From the NCBI RefSeq assembly GCF_001190945.1, contig NZ_CP011112.1, forward strand, positions 2,480,001 to 2,544,000: a stretch of DNA of 64,000 nt, given 5' to 3'. A model generated the notes under the pieces. It was given only the letters and a program-made list of their open reading frames with translations, was not told where the DNA came from and searched no databases. Position numbers and translations under genes: made by a program. Shown piece by piece: positions 26,719 through 36,220 of the stretch (position 1 is the first letter of the stretch; each line of letters begins with the position of its first letter). The DNA comes from Luteipulveratus mongoliensis. Its GTDB lineage: Bacteria; Actinomycetota; Actinomycetes; Actinomycetales; Dermatophilaceae.

Positions 26719-28158
26719 CTAGAGGAGCGACCACGCCTCGGTGAGCACGCCGCGCAGCTTCTGCTCGATCTCGTCAAACTCGGTCTGTCCCACGATCAGT
26801 GGGGGAGCGAGCTGGACGACGGGGTCGCCACGGTCGTCGGCGCGACAGTAGAGGCCGGCGTCGAACAGCGCCTTCGACAAGAAGCCGCGCAGCATCCGCT
26901 CGGACTCGTCCTCGTTGAAGGTCTCGCGGGTCTCCTTGTCCTTGACCAGCTCGATGCCGTAGAAGTAGCCCTCGCCGCGGACGTCACCGACGATCGGCAG
27001 GTCGTTCAGCTTCTCGAGCGTCGCGCGGAAGTTCGGAGCGTTGTCCTTCACATGCTGGTTGAGGCCCTCACGCTCGAAGATGTCGAGGTTGGCCATCGCG
27101 ACAGCCGCCGAGACCGGGTGGCCGCCGAAGGTGTAGCCGTGCGGGAACGACGTCGTGCCGTGCTTGTACGGCTCGAACAGCCGGTCGCTGGCGATCATCG
27201 CGCCGATGGGGGAGTAGCCCGAGGTCAGACCCTTGGCGCAGGTGATGATGTCCGGCACGTAGCCGAAGTCGTCACAGGCGAACATCGAACCGATGCGGCC
27301 GAACGCGCAGATGACCTCATCGGAGACGAGCAGCACGTCGTACTCGTCGCAGATCTCGCGCACCCGCTCGAAGTAGCCGGGCGGGGGCGGGAAGCAGCCA
27401 CCGGCGTTCTGCACGGGCTCGAGGAAGACGGCCGCCACGGTGTCCGGACCCTCGAACTCGATGGCCTCGGCAATGCGGTCCGCGGCCATCCGGCCGAAGG
27501 CCTTGGGGTCATCGCGCAGCGACTCATCGGCGCGGTAGATGTTGGTGTTGGGCACCTTGAACGCACCTGGCACCAGGGGCTCGAACATCTCCTTCAGCGG
27601 CGGGAGGCCGGTGATCGAGAGGGCACCCTGGGGCGTGCCGTGGTAGGCGATCGCTCGGCTGATCACCTTGTGCTTGCCTGGCTTGCCGGTGAGCTTGAAG
27701 TACTGCTTCGCCAGCTTCCAGGCCGACTCCACAGCCTCGCCGCCACCCGTGGTGAAGAAGACCCGGTTGAGGTCACCGGGGGCGTACGCCGCCAGTCGCT
27801 CGGCCAGGTCGATCGCCGACGGGTGCGCATAGGACCAGATCGGGAAGAACGCCAGCTCACGCGCCTGCTTGGCGGCCGCCTCGGCGAGCTCCTCGCGGCC
27901 GTGCCCGGCCTGGACGACGAAGAGACCGGACAGCCCGTCGAGGTACTTGTTGCCCTCGGCGTCCCAGATGTAGGCGCCCTCACCCTTGACGATGATCGGC
28001 ATCTTGCCGCCCGCACCGCCCTCGGCCACGGGCTCGTAGACAGACTGGCGGCTGAAGTGACCCCACAGGTGGTCCCGCGCGGCGTCGTAGCGGTCGGTGC
28101 CGCGTGGCGTCGTGCCGGCGCCGGTCTGGGCAGTGGTGGTGTCGGGTGTCGTGGTCAT
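26719..28158 (-). CDS. Class III aminotransferase (putrescine/omega-amino acid:pyruvate type)
   Basis: PLP-dependent omega-aminotransferase, 479 aa. The pyridoxal lysine lies in ITCAKGLTSGYSPIG, preceded by the Asp-bearing SDEVICAFGR, and SAWKLAKQYF and AIAYHGTPQG are further family marks. The pairing with an Lrp-type regulator and a gamma-aminobutyraldehyde-type dehydrogenase mirrors, from memory, the Streptomyces SCO5655-5657 polyamine locus, so the likely reaction is putrescine to 4-aminobutanal. Beta-alanine or another omega-amine is an alternative substrate. The start (ATG 28158) overlaps the Lrp gene stop by four bases, so the two are translationally coupled. Confidence 0.88.
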   Translation of the reverse strand: MTTTPDTTTAQTGAGTTPRGTDRYDAARDHLWGHFSRQSVYEPVAEGGAGGKMPIIVKGEGAYIWDAEGNKYLDGLSGLFVVQAGHGREELAEAAAKQARELAFFPIWSYAHPSAIDLAERLAAYAPGDLNRVFFTTGGGEAVESAWKLAKQYFKLTGKPGKHKVISRAIAYHGTPQGALSITGLPPLKEMFEPLVPGAFKVPNTNIYRADESLRDDPKAFGRMAADRIAEAIEFEGPDTVAAVFLEPVQNAGGCFPPPPGYFERVREICDEYDVLLVSDEVICAFGRIGSMFACDDFGYVPDIITCAKGLTSGYSPIGAMIASDRLFEPYKHGTTSFPHGYTFGGHPVSAAVAMANLDIFEREGLNQHVKDNAPNFRATLEKLNDLPIVGDVRGEGYFYGIELVKDKETRETFNEDESERMLRGFLSKALFDAGLYCRADDRGDPVVQLAPPLIVGQTEFDEIEQKLRGVLTEAWSLL

Positions 28159-28631
28159 CGTGTTCCCCAGTCGTAGCGTTGCTTGTTGAGCTTGAGGTAG
28201 GTGAAGGTCTCGGTCGTCATGACGCCTTTGACCTTGCGGATGCGGCGCTGCAGCACGTCGAGCAGGTGGCTGTCGTCCTCGCAGACCACCTCGACGAGCA
28301 GGTCGTAGCGTCCGGCCGTCGTGATGACGTAGGACACCTCGTCGAACTCGCTGATGTGGTCGGCGACCGGCCCGGTGTCGCCGGTGATGGTCAGGCCGAT
28401 CAGGGCCTGGCGTTCGAAGCCGACCTGGGCCGGGTCGGTGACCGCGACGATCTGCACGACCTCCGACTCCAGCAACCGCTGGACCCGTTGGCGCACGGCG
28501 GCCTCGGACAGGCCGACCTCCCGCGCGATCGTGGCGTACGGCATGCGCCCGTCCTGCTGGAGCAGGTCGATGATGGCCTTGGACGTCTCGTCGAGCACGG
28601 GCCGCGGCTGGCTGCGGGTTTGCTCGGTCAC
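28155..28631 (-). CDS. Lrp/AsnC-family transcriptional regulator
   Basis: A 158-aa DNA-binding regulator. The N-terminal winged helix-turn-helix spans LDETSKAIIDLLQQDGRM to GLSEAAVRQRVQRLL, and the C-terminal RAM ligand-binding domain includes YVITTAGRYDLLVEVV. GTG 28631 is preferred; a TTG at 28661 would add ten residues. Neither start has a strong ribosome-binding site. It is first in an operon with the aminotransferase and divergent from sdaA. It probably responds to a polyamine or amino acid and controls this locus. Confidence 0.87.
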   Translation of the reverse strand: MTEQTRSQPRPVLDETSKAIIDLLQQDGRMPYATIAREVGLSEAAVRQRVQRLLESEVVQIVAVTDPAQVGFERQALIGLTITGDTGPVADHISEFDEVSYVITTAGRYDLLVEVVCEDDSHLLDVLQRRIRKVKGVMTTETFTYLKLNKQRYDWGTR

Positions 28632-28774
28632 AGGGCTAGTGTGGCGTGTGATCCGTGGCAAATCAAGTCTTTCTGTACGGATTCCGTCGCGCCTCGCCGG
28701 GACGATCTATGCTGACCGAGGCGATCGCGCAGAGCCGCGCGGACCCGCTTGGAGCCAACGAAAGGTGTCCCCGG

Positions 28775-30148
28775 ATGGCACTCAGTGCCTTCGACCTCTA
28801 CTCCGTCGGGATCGGTCCGTCCTCTTCGCACACCGTTGGCCCGATGCGTGCCGCCAAGCAGTTCGTGGACGGGCTCAAGGCCGACGGTGAGCTCGCCCGG
28901 GTGACCCGTGTGCACTCCGAGCTGTTCGGCTCCCTGGGTGCCACCGGTCACGGCCACGGCTCCGACAAGGCGATCATCCTCGGACTCGAGGGCGAGACAC
29001 CCGAGGGCGTCGACACCGACACCGCGGACGACCGGGCCGCGCACGCTCGTACGACGCACCGTCTCCTGCTCGGCGGCGCGCACGAGGTCGCGTTCCACCC
29101 CGACGAGGACCTCGTCATGCACCGACGCAAGTCGCTGCCCGCCCACCCCAACGGCATGACGTTCCATGCGTACGACGGCTCTGGCGCCCTCGTGCGCGAG
29201 CACAGCTACTACTCGGTCGGCGGAGGGTTCGTCGTCGATGAGTCCGCGACCGGCGCCGACCGTGTGGTGCAGGACCACACTCCGCTCCCGATGCACTTCT
29301 CCACTGGCGCCGAGCTGCTCGAGATCTGCGAGCGAGAGCACATGTCAGTGAGCGAGGTGATGCTGACCAACGAGCGAGTCTGGCGCAGTGACAAAGAGAT
29401 TCGTGAGGGCATGCTCCATCTCTGGTCCGTGATGGCCGAGTGCGTCCAGAATGGCTTCCGTCACCAGGGCACGCTGCCCGGCGGGCTCAAGGTCCCGCGT
29501 CGCGCACCCGGTCTGCATCGCGACCTGACGAGCGGCAAGCTCAAGGACGACCCGCTGAAGGTCATGGACTGGGTCAACCTCTATGCGCTCGCCGTCAACG
29601 AGGAGAACGCTTCCGGCGGCCGGGTCGTGACTGCGCCGACCAATGGCGCGGCAGGCATCATGCCGGCCGTCCTGCACTACTACGTCAACTTCGTCGAGGG
29701 TGCCGATGACGACGGCATCGTCCGGTTCCTGCTGACCGGTGCGGCCATCGGCATCCTGTTCAAGGAGAACGCGTCGATCTCCGGCGCCGAGGTCGGTTGC
29801 CAGGGAGAAGTCGGGTCCGCCTGCGCCATGGCGTCCGGTGCGCTGTGCGAGGTCATGGGTGGCTCGCCGACGCAGGTCGAGAACGCCGCCGAGATCGGGA
29901 TCGAGCACAACCTCGGCCTGACCTGCGACCCGGTGGGCGGCCTCGTACAGATCCCGTGCATCGAGCGCAACGCCATCGCGAGCGTCAAGGCCATCAACGC
30001 AGCACGCTTGTCGCTCAACGGAACTGGCGCGCACACGGTCAGTCTCGACAAGGCCATCAAGACCATGCGCGACACCGGTCGCGACATGTCGATCAAGTAC
30101 AAGGAGACCGCTCGAGGCGGTCTCGCTGTCAATGTCATCGAGTGCTGA
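28775..30148 (+). CDS. sdaA: L-serine ammonia-lyase (iron-sulfur type)
   Basis: Deaminates L-serine to pyruvate and ammonia using a [4Fe-4S] cluster. The single-chain form has the beta domain at the N-terminus ([20 protein letters not shown]) and the alpha domain at the C-terminus. Cluster-ligand candidates are the cysteines in [23 protein letters not shown] and IPCIERN. The length of 457 aa is normal. ATG 28775 has GAAAGG at 28760-28765; the frame is open upstream to 28655 without family sequence. It is divergent from the Lrp gene and 10 bases ahead of the dehydrogenase, so it shares a transcript with an amine-catabolic enzyme. Confidence 0.95.
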   Translation: MALSAFDLYSVGIGPSSSHTVGPMRAAKQFVDGLKADGELARVTRVHSELFGSLGATGHGHGSDKAIILGLEGETPEGVDTDTADDRAAHARTTHRLLLGGAHEVAFHPDEDLVMHRRKSLPAHPNGMTFHAYDGSGALVREHSYYSVGGGFVVDESATGADRVVQDHTPLPMHFSTGAELLEICEREHMSVSEVMLTNERVWRSDKEIREGMLHLWSVMAECVQNGFRHQGTLPGGLKVPRRAPGLHRDLTSGKLKDDPLKVMDWVNLYALAVNEENASGGRVVTAPTNGAAGIMPAVLHYYVNFVEGADDDGIVRFLLTGAAIGILFKENASISGAEVGCQGEVGSACAMASGALCEVMGGSPTQVENAAEIGIEHNLGLTCDPVGGLVQIPCIERNAIASVKAINAARLSLNGTGAHTVSLDKAIKTMRDTGRDMSIKYKETARGGLAVNVIEC

Positions 30149-30158
30149 GGAGCGCGCA

Positions 30159-31604
30159 GTGAGCAGTCCCCGCCAGCTGAAGAACTTCGTCGATGGCGCC
30201 TACGCCGCGCCGGAGACCGACGAGACGACCGATGTCGTCGACCCGTCCACGGCACAGGTGGTGGCCAAGGCGCCGGTGAGCACGCAGGCTGACGTGGATG
30301 CGGCGTACGCCTCCGCGGCCAAGGCGTTCGCCGAGTGGGGTCAGACCACGCCCGGGGAGCGACAGGAGGGGTTGCTGAAGTTCGCCGACGCGCTCGAGAA
30401 GCGCTCGGACGACCTCATCAAGCTGGAGGCCGAGAACACCGGCAAGCCGCACGCTCTCACGGCCTCTGAAGAGGTGCCGGTGATGATTGACCAGCTGCGC
30501 TTCTTTGCAGGCGCCGCAAGGGTTCTTGAGGGTCGGGCGTCGGCGGAGTACATGAAGGGCCACACCTCCTGGATCCGGCGTGAGCCGATCGGGGTCATCG
30601 GCCAAGTCACGCCGTGGAACTACCCGATGATGATGGCGATGTGGAAGATCGCCCCGGCGCTGGCCGCGGGCAACTCCGTCGTCCTCAAGCCCTCGGACAC
30701 CACGCCCGAGACCACCCTGCTGATGGCGGAGATCGCGTCGGAGTTCCTCCCGGCGGGCACGTTCAACGTCGTCACGGGTGACCGCGACACCGGTCGCATG
30801 GTCGTCGAGCACAAGACGCCGGCGATGGTCGCGATCACGGGCTCGGTCCGTGCTGGCATGCAGGTCGCCGAGGCGGCCGCCAAGGACGTCAAGCGGGTCC
30901 ACCTCGAGCTAGGCGGCAAGGCTCCGGTCATCGTCTTCGACGACGCCGACATCGAGGCTGCCATCGAGGGCATCGCGATCGCCGGCTACTTCAACGCGGG
31001 TCAGGACTGCACAGCGGCGACGCGCGTGCTCGCGGCGCCGGGCATCCACGACGACTTCGTTGCCGCCCTCGCGGAGTACGCCAAGAAGGAGGCGAAGGTC
31101 GGCATGCCTGATGACGACGACGCGCTCTTCGGCCCGGTCAACAACGAGAACCAGCTCGCGCATGTCACTGGCTTCATCGACCGGTTGCCTTCGCACGCAA
31201 CGGTTTCGGCCGGCGGCAACCGGGTGACGTCACTCGGTGACGGATTCTTCTTTGAGCCGACTGTGGTGTCGGGGCTCCAGCAGGACGATGAGGCTGTCCA
31301 GGACGAGATCTTCGGCCCGGTTATCACCGTGCAGAAGTTCGACGACGAGGCCAAGGCCATCGCGTGGGCCAACGGTGTGGAGTACGGCCTCGCGTCCTCG
31401 GTCTGGACCAAGGACTTCGGCCGCGCGATGCGGGTGTCCAAGGCGCTGGACTTCGGCTGCGTCTGGATCAACACGCACATCCCGCTGGTCGCCGAGATGC
31501 CGCACGGTGGCTTCAAGCACAGTGGCTACGGCAAGGACCTGTCGATGTACGGGTTCGAGGACTACACGCGCATCAAGCATGTGATGGCCAACATCGAGAG
31601 CTGA
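30159..31604 (+). CDS. Gamma-aminobutyraldehyde-type dehydrogenase
   Basis: NAD(P)-dependent aldehyde dehydrogenase, 481 aa. The cofactor region TPWNYPMMMAMWK, the glutamate motif LELGGKAPVIVF and the catalytic cysteine in NAGQDCTAATR are all present. The active-site and C-terminal sequence (WINTHIPLVAEMPHGGFKHSGYG) fits aminobutyraldehyde/betaine aldehyde dehydrogenases rather than succinate semialdehyde enzymes. GTG 30159 with GAGGAG at 30147-30152 is preferred over ATG 30132, which lies inside sdaA. With the divergent aminotransferase it would form a putrescine-to-GABA route; gabD at 38759 could complete it. Confidence 0.88.
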   Translation: MSSPRQLKNFVDGAYAAPETDETTDVVDPSTAQVVAKAPVSTQADVDAAYASAAKAFAEWGQTTPGERQEGLLKFADALEKRSDDLIKLEAENTGKPHALTASEEVPVMIDQLRFFAGAARVLEGRASAEYMKGHTSWIRREPIGVIGQVTPWNYPMMMAMWKIAPALAAGNSVVLKPSDTTPETTLLMAEIASEFLPAGTFNVVTGDRDTGRMVVEHKTPAMVAITGSVRAGMQVAEAAAKDVKRVHLELGGKAPVIVFDDADIEAAIEGIAIAGYFNAGQDCTAATRVLAAPGIHDDFVAALAEYAKKEAKVGMPDDDDALFGPVNNENQLAHVTGFIDRLPSHATVSAGGNRVTSLGDGFFFEPTVVSGLQQDDEAVQDEIFGPVITVQKFDDEAKAIAWANGVEYGLASSVWTKDFGRAMRVSKALDFGCVWINTHIPLVAEMPHGGFKHSGYGKDLSMYGFEDYTRIKHVMANIES

Positions 31605-31615
31605 CACACGCGTAC

Positions 31616-31660
31616 CGGCAGAAGGTTCGAGCGTCATGGCGCTCGAACCTTCTGCCGTTT
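31616..31660 (+). terminator. Intrinsic terminator after the dehydrogenase
   Basis: An 18-bp perfect stem CGGCAGAAGGTTCGAGCG (31616-31633) with CGCTCGAACCTTCTGCCG (31640-31657) around a TCATGG loop, then TTTGATT. This is the clearest rho-independent terminator in the window. It sits 11 bases from the dehydrogenase stop and also faces the convergent peptidoglycan-binding gene. Confidence 0.92.
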
Positions 31661-31671
31661 GATTGCTGCTG

Positions 31672-32271
31672 TCAGGCGGACAGGCCCTCGAACAGCACGT
31701 CCCAGGTCGTGACGTTGACGATCCCGGTGACCGGACGCTGGAACGCCGACTGATAGGCCCGGACCGCCTTGAGCGTCTTGGGGCCGAACGAGCCGTCCAC
31801 CGTCACGCCGAAGATCGTGCCGTACTGATTCGCGAGCCGGAGCTGCGCGGCCCTCACGGCGTTGCCCGTCGAGCCGTAGCGGATCGCATTGCGCTCGAAG
31901 AGCCGGATCCAGTCGGCGTTGGTGCGCATGGAACCGGTGTTGGCCAGGCGCTCGGCCTTCTGGAACGTACGGACCGCGGTCTGGGTGCGGTAGCCGTACT
32001 GCCCGTCGACCGCCAGGGATGGGACGTACCGGCGAAGCAGGTACTGCAGTTGGCTGACCTGACGGTTAGCGGCGTTGACGTCTCGCGATCCCAGACCGAG
32101 CGGGTATCCGGTCGACAACGCTGCGGACGTGAGGCTGTGCTGTCCGCTTGTCGTGGCTGCATCTGCTGAGCCGGGCACGGCCGCCGTCAATCCTGCTGCC
32201 GCCGCTACGAGAGCGGTGCCAAGGACGATGATCTTACGTGCGTGGTGACGAAGGTGGTCGTTTGTACGCAT
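31672..32271 (-). CDS. Secreted peptidoglycan-binding domain protein
   Basis: A 199-aa exported protein. Residues 1-38 form a signal peptide (RHHARKIIVLGTALVAAAAG, cleavage near ADA-AT). It then carries two copies of the PG_binding_1 fold: VSQLQYLLRRYVPSLAVDGQ through RTFQKAERL, and RAAQLRLANQYGTIFGVTVD through RAYQSAFQRP. Such domains hold proteins on peptidoglycan. No catalytic domain is attached. ATG 32271 follows GGAAGG; the in-frame extension to 32799 is antisense to the next gene. Its leader contains a perfect hairpin. Confidence 0.87.
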   Translation of the reverse strand: MRTNDHLRHHARKIIVLGTALVAAAAGLTAAVPGSADAATTSGQHSLTSAALSTGYPLGLGSRDVNAANRQVSQLQYLLRRYVPSLAVDGQYGYRTQTAVRTFQKAERLANTGSMRTNADWIRLFERNAIRYGSTGNAVRAAQLRLANQYGTIFGVTVDGSFGPKTLKAVRAYQSAFQRPVTGIVNVTTWDVLFEGLSA

Positions 32272-32292
32272 GGTGATGCCTTCCCCTGTCGA

Positions 32293-32317
32293 TGCCGCAA
32301 ACCCCCTGTCTGCGGCA
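32293..32317 (-). promoter_or_regulatory. Leader hairpin of the peptidoglycan-binding protein gene
   Basis: TGCCGCA (32293-32299) and TGCGGCA (32311-32317) form a perfect 7-bp stem with an 11-base loop that reads GACAGGGGGTT on the minus strand. It lies 22 bases before the start codon, close enough to affect translation initiation. It does not match a riboswitch consensus I can recall. Confidence 0.4.
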
Positions 32318-32401
32318 AGTCGGGCGCCCCGAGGAGCGTCCTTGCCGACCAAGACGCCTGACACCAGGGAAGGTTGCACGAGCGCCTGAAAGTATTCGTT
32401 C

Positions 32402-33847
32402 ATGGTGCAGCGCGTAATCATCGTCGGGATCGGCACGGAGAGCTCAGGGTTCGCGCCGCATCGGACCACGTTGGCGGACTTCGATGTACGCCGCGGGGCG
32501 CGCATCATGGAGCGGTATCCCTTCCTGGGTGAGTCGGATGCACTGCCCGATCGGCCCGAGGTCGTCTTCGTTCCCGGCGTGGTCGCGCGCGCCCTTCCGG
32601 GCGGTCCTGTGGACCGCGCGGCGTACGACACGCTCGTGACCGAGGTGTGCGACGCCGTGGCCGCTGGTGGTCCGTGGGACGGAGTGCTCCTCGACATCCA
32701 CGGCGCGATGCTCGTTGAGGGTCTGGACGACGTGGAGGCTGATCTCGCCGGCCGGGTGCGAGCGGTCGCCGGCCCCGATGTGCTGGTCGCCGCTGCCATG
32801 GATCTGCACGGGCAGATGTCACGCGAGCTCGTCGAGCTGGTCGACCTGCCGACGTGCTACCGGACAGCACCTCATGAGGACGAGGAGCAGACCCGGGAAC
32901 GCGCGGCGACGCTGCTCGCGCACTGCCTTGCCGATGGCGTACGCCCGGTGCGGGCCTGGAGTCGGGTCCCGGTCGCGCTACCGGGAGAGAAGACCTCGAC
33001 GAGGGACGAGCCGGCGCGGTCGATCTATGCGTCGCTGGCCGACGAGCGCCGCCCGCCGGGCGTCTCGGAGACAGCGCTCTGGGTCGGCTACGCATGGGCG
33101 GACGAACCTCGCACGGCAGCGGCAGTCGTGTCCTGCGGCATGGACGAGTCGGCCGTGCGCGCCGAGGCGGGACGGGTCGCAGGCGAATGGTTCGCGGCCC
33201 GGCATGACTTCGAGTTCTGTTGCGAGACAGGCGACTTGCAGTGGGCAGTCGCCAAGGCACTCGACTCGGGTCAGCGACCGTTCTTCGTCTCCGACAGCGG
33301 TGACAACCCGACCGCGGGTGGTTCTGGTGACGTGGCGACGACGCTGAGCGCCCTCCTGGACGTGACCGATCTGGTGAGCGGCCGGCGTACGGCCGTCTGG
33401 TCTGCGCTGGTGGACCCAGCGGGAGTGGCCGCTGCACAGGTGGCCGGGGTCGGTGGGCCGTTCGACACAGAGGTCGGTGGCTCCTTCGGCTGGCCGTCGC
33501 GCGTACGACTGGTCGGCACCGTGACGCAGGTCGTCGACGAGGCGGCAGTCGTTGCCGTGGGAGGGCTACAGGTTGTCCTCAGCAGCCGCCGGCGACCGTT
33601 CCACTCGAGTGCCGACTACGTCGCGGTCGGCATCGACGTTGACTCAATCGACTTGGTAGTCAACAAGATTGGCTACCTCGAGCCAGACCTTCACCAGCGC
33701 GCTGCCGGATGGGTGATGGCTCTGACGGACGGTCCGGTCGACCAGCGGATCGAGCATCTGCGGTTCGACCGCGTCGAGACGCCGCTCTTCCCGATGACTG
33801 ATGTGCCGGCCGACTGGTCGCCGGACGTCGAGGTCTTCCGCAGCTAG
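32402..33847 (+). CDS. M81-family metallopeptidase (MlrC-like)
   Basis: A 481-aa zinc metallopeptidase-type protein of the MlrC/microcystinase family. Conserved blocks are LLDIHGAML and AAMDLHGQMS in the N-terminal domain, RTAPHEDEEQTRERA, and DSGDNPTAGGSGD in the middle. These place the likely metal and substrate ligands in their usual order. Most family members outside microcystin degraders have unknown substrates, perhaps small peptides or cyclic amides. It is divergent from the peptidoglycan-binding gene, and its TAG stop overlaps the cutC stop by four bases (CTAG at 33844-33847). Confidence 0.88.
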   Translation: MVQRVIIVGIGTESSGFAPHRTTLADFDVRRGARIMERYPFLGESDALPDRPEVVFVPGVVARALPGGPVDRAAYDTLVTEVCDAVAAGGPWDGVLLDIHGAMLVEGLDDVEADLAGRVRAVAGPDVLVAAAMDLHGQMSRELVELVDLPTCYRTAPHEDEEQTRERAATLLAHCLADGVRPVRAWSRVPVALPGEKTSTRDEPARSIYASLADERRPPGVSETALWVGYAWADEPRTAAAVVSCGMDESAVRAEAGRVAGEWFAARHDFEFCCETGDLQWAVAKALDSGQRPFFVSDSGDNPTAGGSGDVATTLSALLDVTDLVSGRRTAVWSALVDPAGVAAAQVAGVGGPFDTEVGGSFGWPSRVRLVGTVTQVVDEAAVVAVGGLQVVLSSRRRPFHSSADYVAVGIDVDSIDLVVNKIGYLEPDLHQRAAGWVMALTDGPVDQRIEHLRFDRVETPLFPMTDVPADWSPDVEVFRS

Positions 33848-34539
33848 GCGGGAGCCAGGCTGTCGACCAGCTCGCGGAGCCGCGCCACGCGGCCCGCGTC
33901 GACGGACGTACGCCAGCTGCCGTCCGGGCGGACGCCCCTCCCGAGGTGCACCGCTCGTACGCCGGCACGGGCTAGGTCAGGCAAGTGGTGGCTGCGGAGG
34001 CCACCGCCGACGAGCACAGCGCCGCTGGGGGGCGCCGCCGGGTCAGCGAGGAGGTCATGCAGACGCGGTAGGCCTGACTCCACCCCATCGGGATGTCCTG
34101 CCGTCAGTACGACGTCGCAGCCGGGCAGGTCGAGGACCGCTCGCATCGACTCCGCGAGCGCGGGGCTCGTGTCGATCGCCCGGTGAAAGGTGAACGCCAG
34201 ACCGTCGAGCGCGTCGAGCACCGGAGCCAGTCGGTCGACGTCCGGGCTGCCGTCAGCGCGAGTCGCCCCGACGACGTATCCATCGGCCAGAACGCCCCGC
34301 AACGCCGCCACATCGCGCGCAAGGCGCATCGCGTCGTCAGCAGTGATGCAGTGCGACTCCGTCCGACGCACCATGACCCGGACCGGGATGTCGACAGCAG
34401 CGACAACGTCGGCAGCGATCGCCGTATCCGGTGTCATACCACCGAGATCCGGCGCCGCCACGAGCTCGAGTCGATCAGCGCCACCCGCTGCTGCTGCGGT
34501 CGCGTCGGACACGTCGGTGACGATGACCTCCAGCAGCAC
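33844..34539 (-). CDS. cutC: CutC-family protein
   Basis: A 231-aa TIM-barrel protein of the CutC family, named for copper homeostasis in E. coli though the direct copper role is disputed. Typical segments are GADRLELVAAPDLGGMTP, FTFHRAIDTS and DVVLTAGHPDG. It begins with GTG 34539, 12 bases after the upstream acid phosphatase-like gene on the same strand, so it is probably the last gene of the efeO-efeB run. Confidence 0.88.
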   Translation of the reverse strand: MLLEVIVTDVSDATAAAAGGADRLELVAAPDLGGMTPDTAIAADVVAAVDIPVRVMVRRTESHCITADDAMRLARDVAALRGVLADGYVVGATRADGSPDVDRLAPVLDALDGLAFTFHRAIDTSPALAESMRAVLDLPGCDVVLTAGHPDGVESGLPRLHDLLADPAAPPSGAVLVGGGLRSHHLPDLARAGVRAVHLGRGVRPDGSWRTSVDAGRVARLRELVDSLAPA

Positions 34540-34551
34540 GCGGCTCCGATC

Positions 34552-36192
34552 TCAGTGGTGAGATCCAGACTGTACAGAGCCGTCCGCGTTCAGCAGCAGT
34601 CGTCCGTTCGGCCGACCGTGGGTCTGCAGCATCGCGGCGAGCGAGTTCGCGCGCTGGTCGAACGAGCCGTCGCCGACGCGCCCGGTCTTCCAGTTGTCCT
34701 CGATGAAACGCAGGATCGAGGTCTGCTCCATCGGGGTGTGGCTGACCGTGTTGGGCTTGGTGAACGGCGAGATGACCAGCAGCGGAGTCCGCGGGCCGGG
34801 GCCACAACGGTCCTGGTAACCACCGAAGTTCACGGACGCGGCCTTGCAGGCAGCCCCGTCGTTGGTGCTTGACGTGGAACCCGTGCGGACGGGAGAGGAG
34901 GTGTGGTCGTACCAGCCGTCGGAGTCGTCGTACGCCACCACGATCGCGGTGTCCTTCCAGTACTTCGACTTCTGGATGGCGTTGATCTGCTCGACCAGGA
35001 AGTGCTGCTCGTCGATCGGGTCCGAGTAGGCCGCGTGGCCGTCCTGGTACTCGCCGGCCTTCAGGTAGCTGACGGCAGGCAGGTTGCCAGCCTTGAGCGC
35101 CCGGGAGAAGTCGGTGAGGTCGTAGTTGTGGTTCGCCTGGTCGGTGCGCCCGATGGCCCACGTGGAGCTCGGCGGCAGGTGGTGCGGGTTGGCCGTCGAC
35201 TCGTAGTAGGCGAACGGGTTGTGGTGCGGGCTGTAGTCCACGACCGAGGCACCGCCGACGTTGGTGTGCGCAGCCCCGCAGACGGCGTACGTCGTGCCGT
35301 TACCGGCCTTCGTGGTCGGGGCGAAGCCACCCTGGAACCAGCCCCAGGTCACACCCTTGGCGTTGAGCAGGTCGCCGACGTTCTTGCCGCTCAGGGTGGC
35401 GAGGTTGTTGGTCGAGGTGTGGTTCTTGTCCGAGCAGTCGTCGTACGCCGGGTCCGGGTCGTTGATGACCGTCCCGACTCCCGACGCGTCGGGATCGACG
35501 ACGGCGTACGGGTCGGTGGTGGGCTTGTGCGTCACCGGGTCGACCGCGGTCGCGGCGTGGGTCTGGCCGGAGATGAGGTTGAGCGCTCCGGGCGTCGAGG
35601 GGCCGTAGGTGGAGGAGTAGGCGTTGTCGCTCATGGCGTAGTGCTGGGCGTAGTTCCACATGCCCGTCACCGTGTTGCCGTCGTAGTAGCCCATCGTGAG
35701 GCCGGGCGCGCCGTAGAGGCCGGTGCACGTGTCGACGCTGGTCTGCTGGACGTACTGGTCGTTGGCGCCCTTGTTCGCTGCCTTCTGCTCGGGCAGATAG
35801 CTGTGGTTCTGGTCGCAGGTCATGGCCTGGTTCGAGCTGAGCCGGAACGGCTGGTAGAGGTTGGGATTCTTGCCGTTGACCAGGCCGGCATTGGTGACCG
35901 TGTCGGCCCTCGGGGTGTGGCGTGCGGGCGTGAACTTCGTGCCGTCGGTGTTGGCGGCCTTCGGATAGGTCGCGAAGTAGTGGTCGAACGACACGTTCTC
36001 CTGGAACAGCACGACGACGTGCTTGATCGGTCCGGCGCCCGGATGCCCGGGATGGCCCTGCGAGTCGTACGCCGCAAGGCTGGCCTGGCCGGTCGCGGAC
36101 GCCTGAGCGCCTGCGGCGTACCAGGCGCCGGCACCGAGGCAGAGTGCCGCTGCGGCAGCCGCGGTGATGCGGGTCTTGCGTTGCATGCCCAT
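34552..36192 (-). CDS. Secreted phosphoesterase (acid phosphatase AcpA / phospholipase C family)
   Basis: A 546-aa exported phosphoesterase of the family that includes AcpA acid phosphatases and non-hemolytic phospholipase C. After a signal peptide (residues about 1-32, ending QASA) the first metal-site motif is VVVLFQENVSFDHYFATYP. The second conserved block is VVAYDDSDGWYDHTSSP, and PRTPLLVISPF follows near the C-terminus. The active site should include the Asn of QEN. Phosphomonoesterase is more likely than phospholipase from the DDSDGWYDH form. Its start is 28 bases after efeB, so it likely belongs to the same transcript. Confidence 0.87.
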   Translation of the reverse strand: MGMQRKTRITAAAAAALCLGAGAWYAAGAQASATGQASLAAYDSQGHPGHPGAGPIKHVVVLFQENVSFDHYFATYPKAANTDGTKFTPARHTPRADTVTNAGLVNGKNPNLYQPFRLSSNQAMTCDQNHSYLPEQKAANKGANDQYVQQTSVDTCTGLYGAPGLTMGYYDGNTVTGMWNYAQHYAMSDNAYSSTYGPSTPGALNLISGQTHAATAVDPVTHKPTTDPYAVVDPDASGVGTVINDPDPAYDDCSDKNHTSTNNLATLSGKNVGDLLNAKGVTWGWFQGGFAPTTKAGNGTTYAVCGAAHTNVGGASVVDYSPHHNPFAYYESTANPHHLPPSSTWAIGRTDQANHNYDLTDFSRALKAGNLPAVSYLKAGEYQDGHAAYSDPIDEQHFLVEQINAIQKSKYWKDTAIVVAYDDSDGWYDHTSSPVRTGSTSSTNDGAACKAASVNFGGYQDRCGPGPRTPLLVISPFTKPNTVSHTPMEQTSILRFIEDNWKTGRVGDGSFDQRANSLAAMLQTHGRPNGRLLLNADGSVQSGSHH

Positions 36193-36220
36193 GTTTCGTC
36201 CTCAGGTTGAGTGGGTGTGA

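Noticed and set aside
32272-32401. c-di-AMP (ydaO-type) riboswitch before the peptidoglycan-binding gene
   Set aside because: The gene class fits, but the conserved riboswitch core blocks I can recall are not present.
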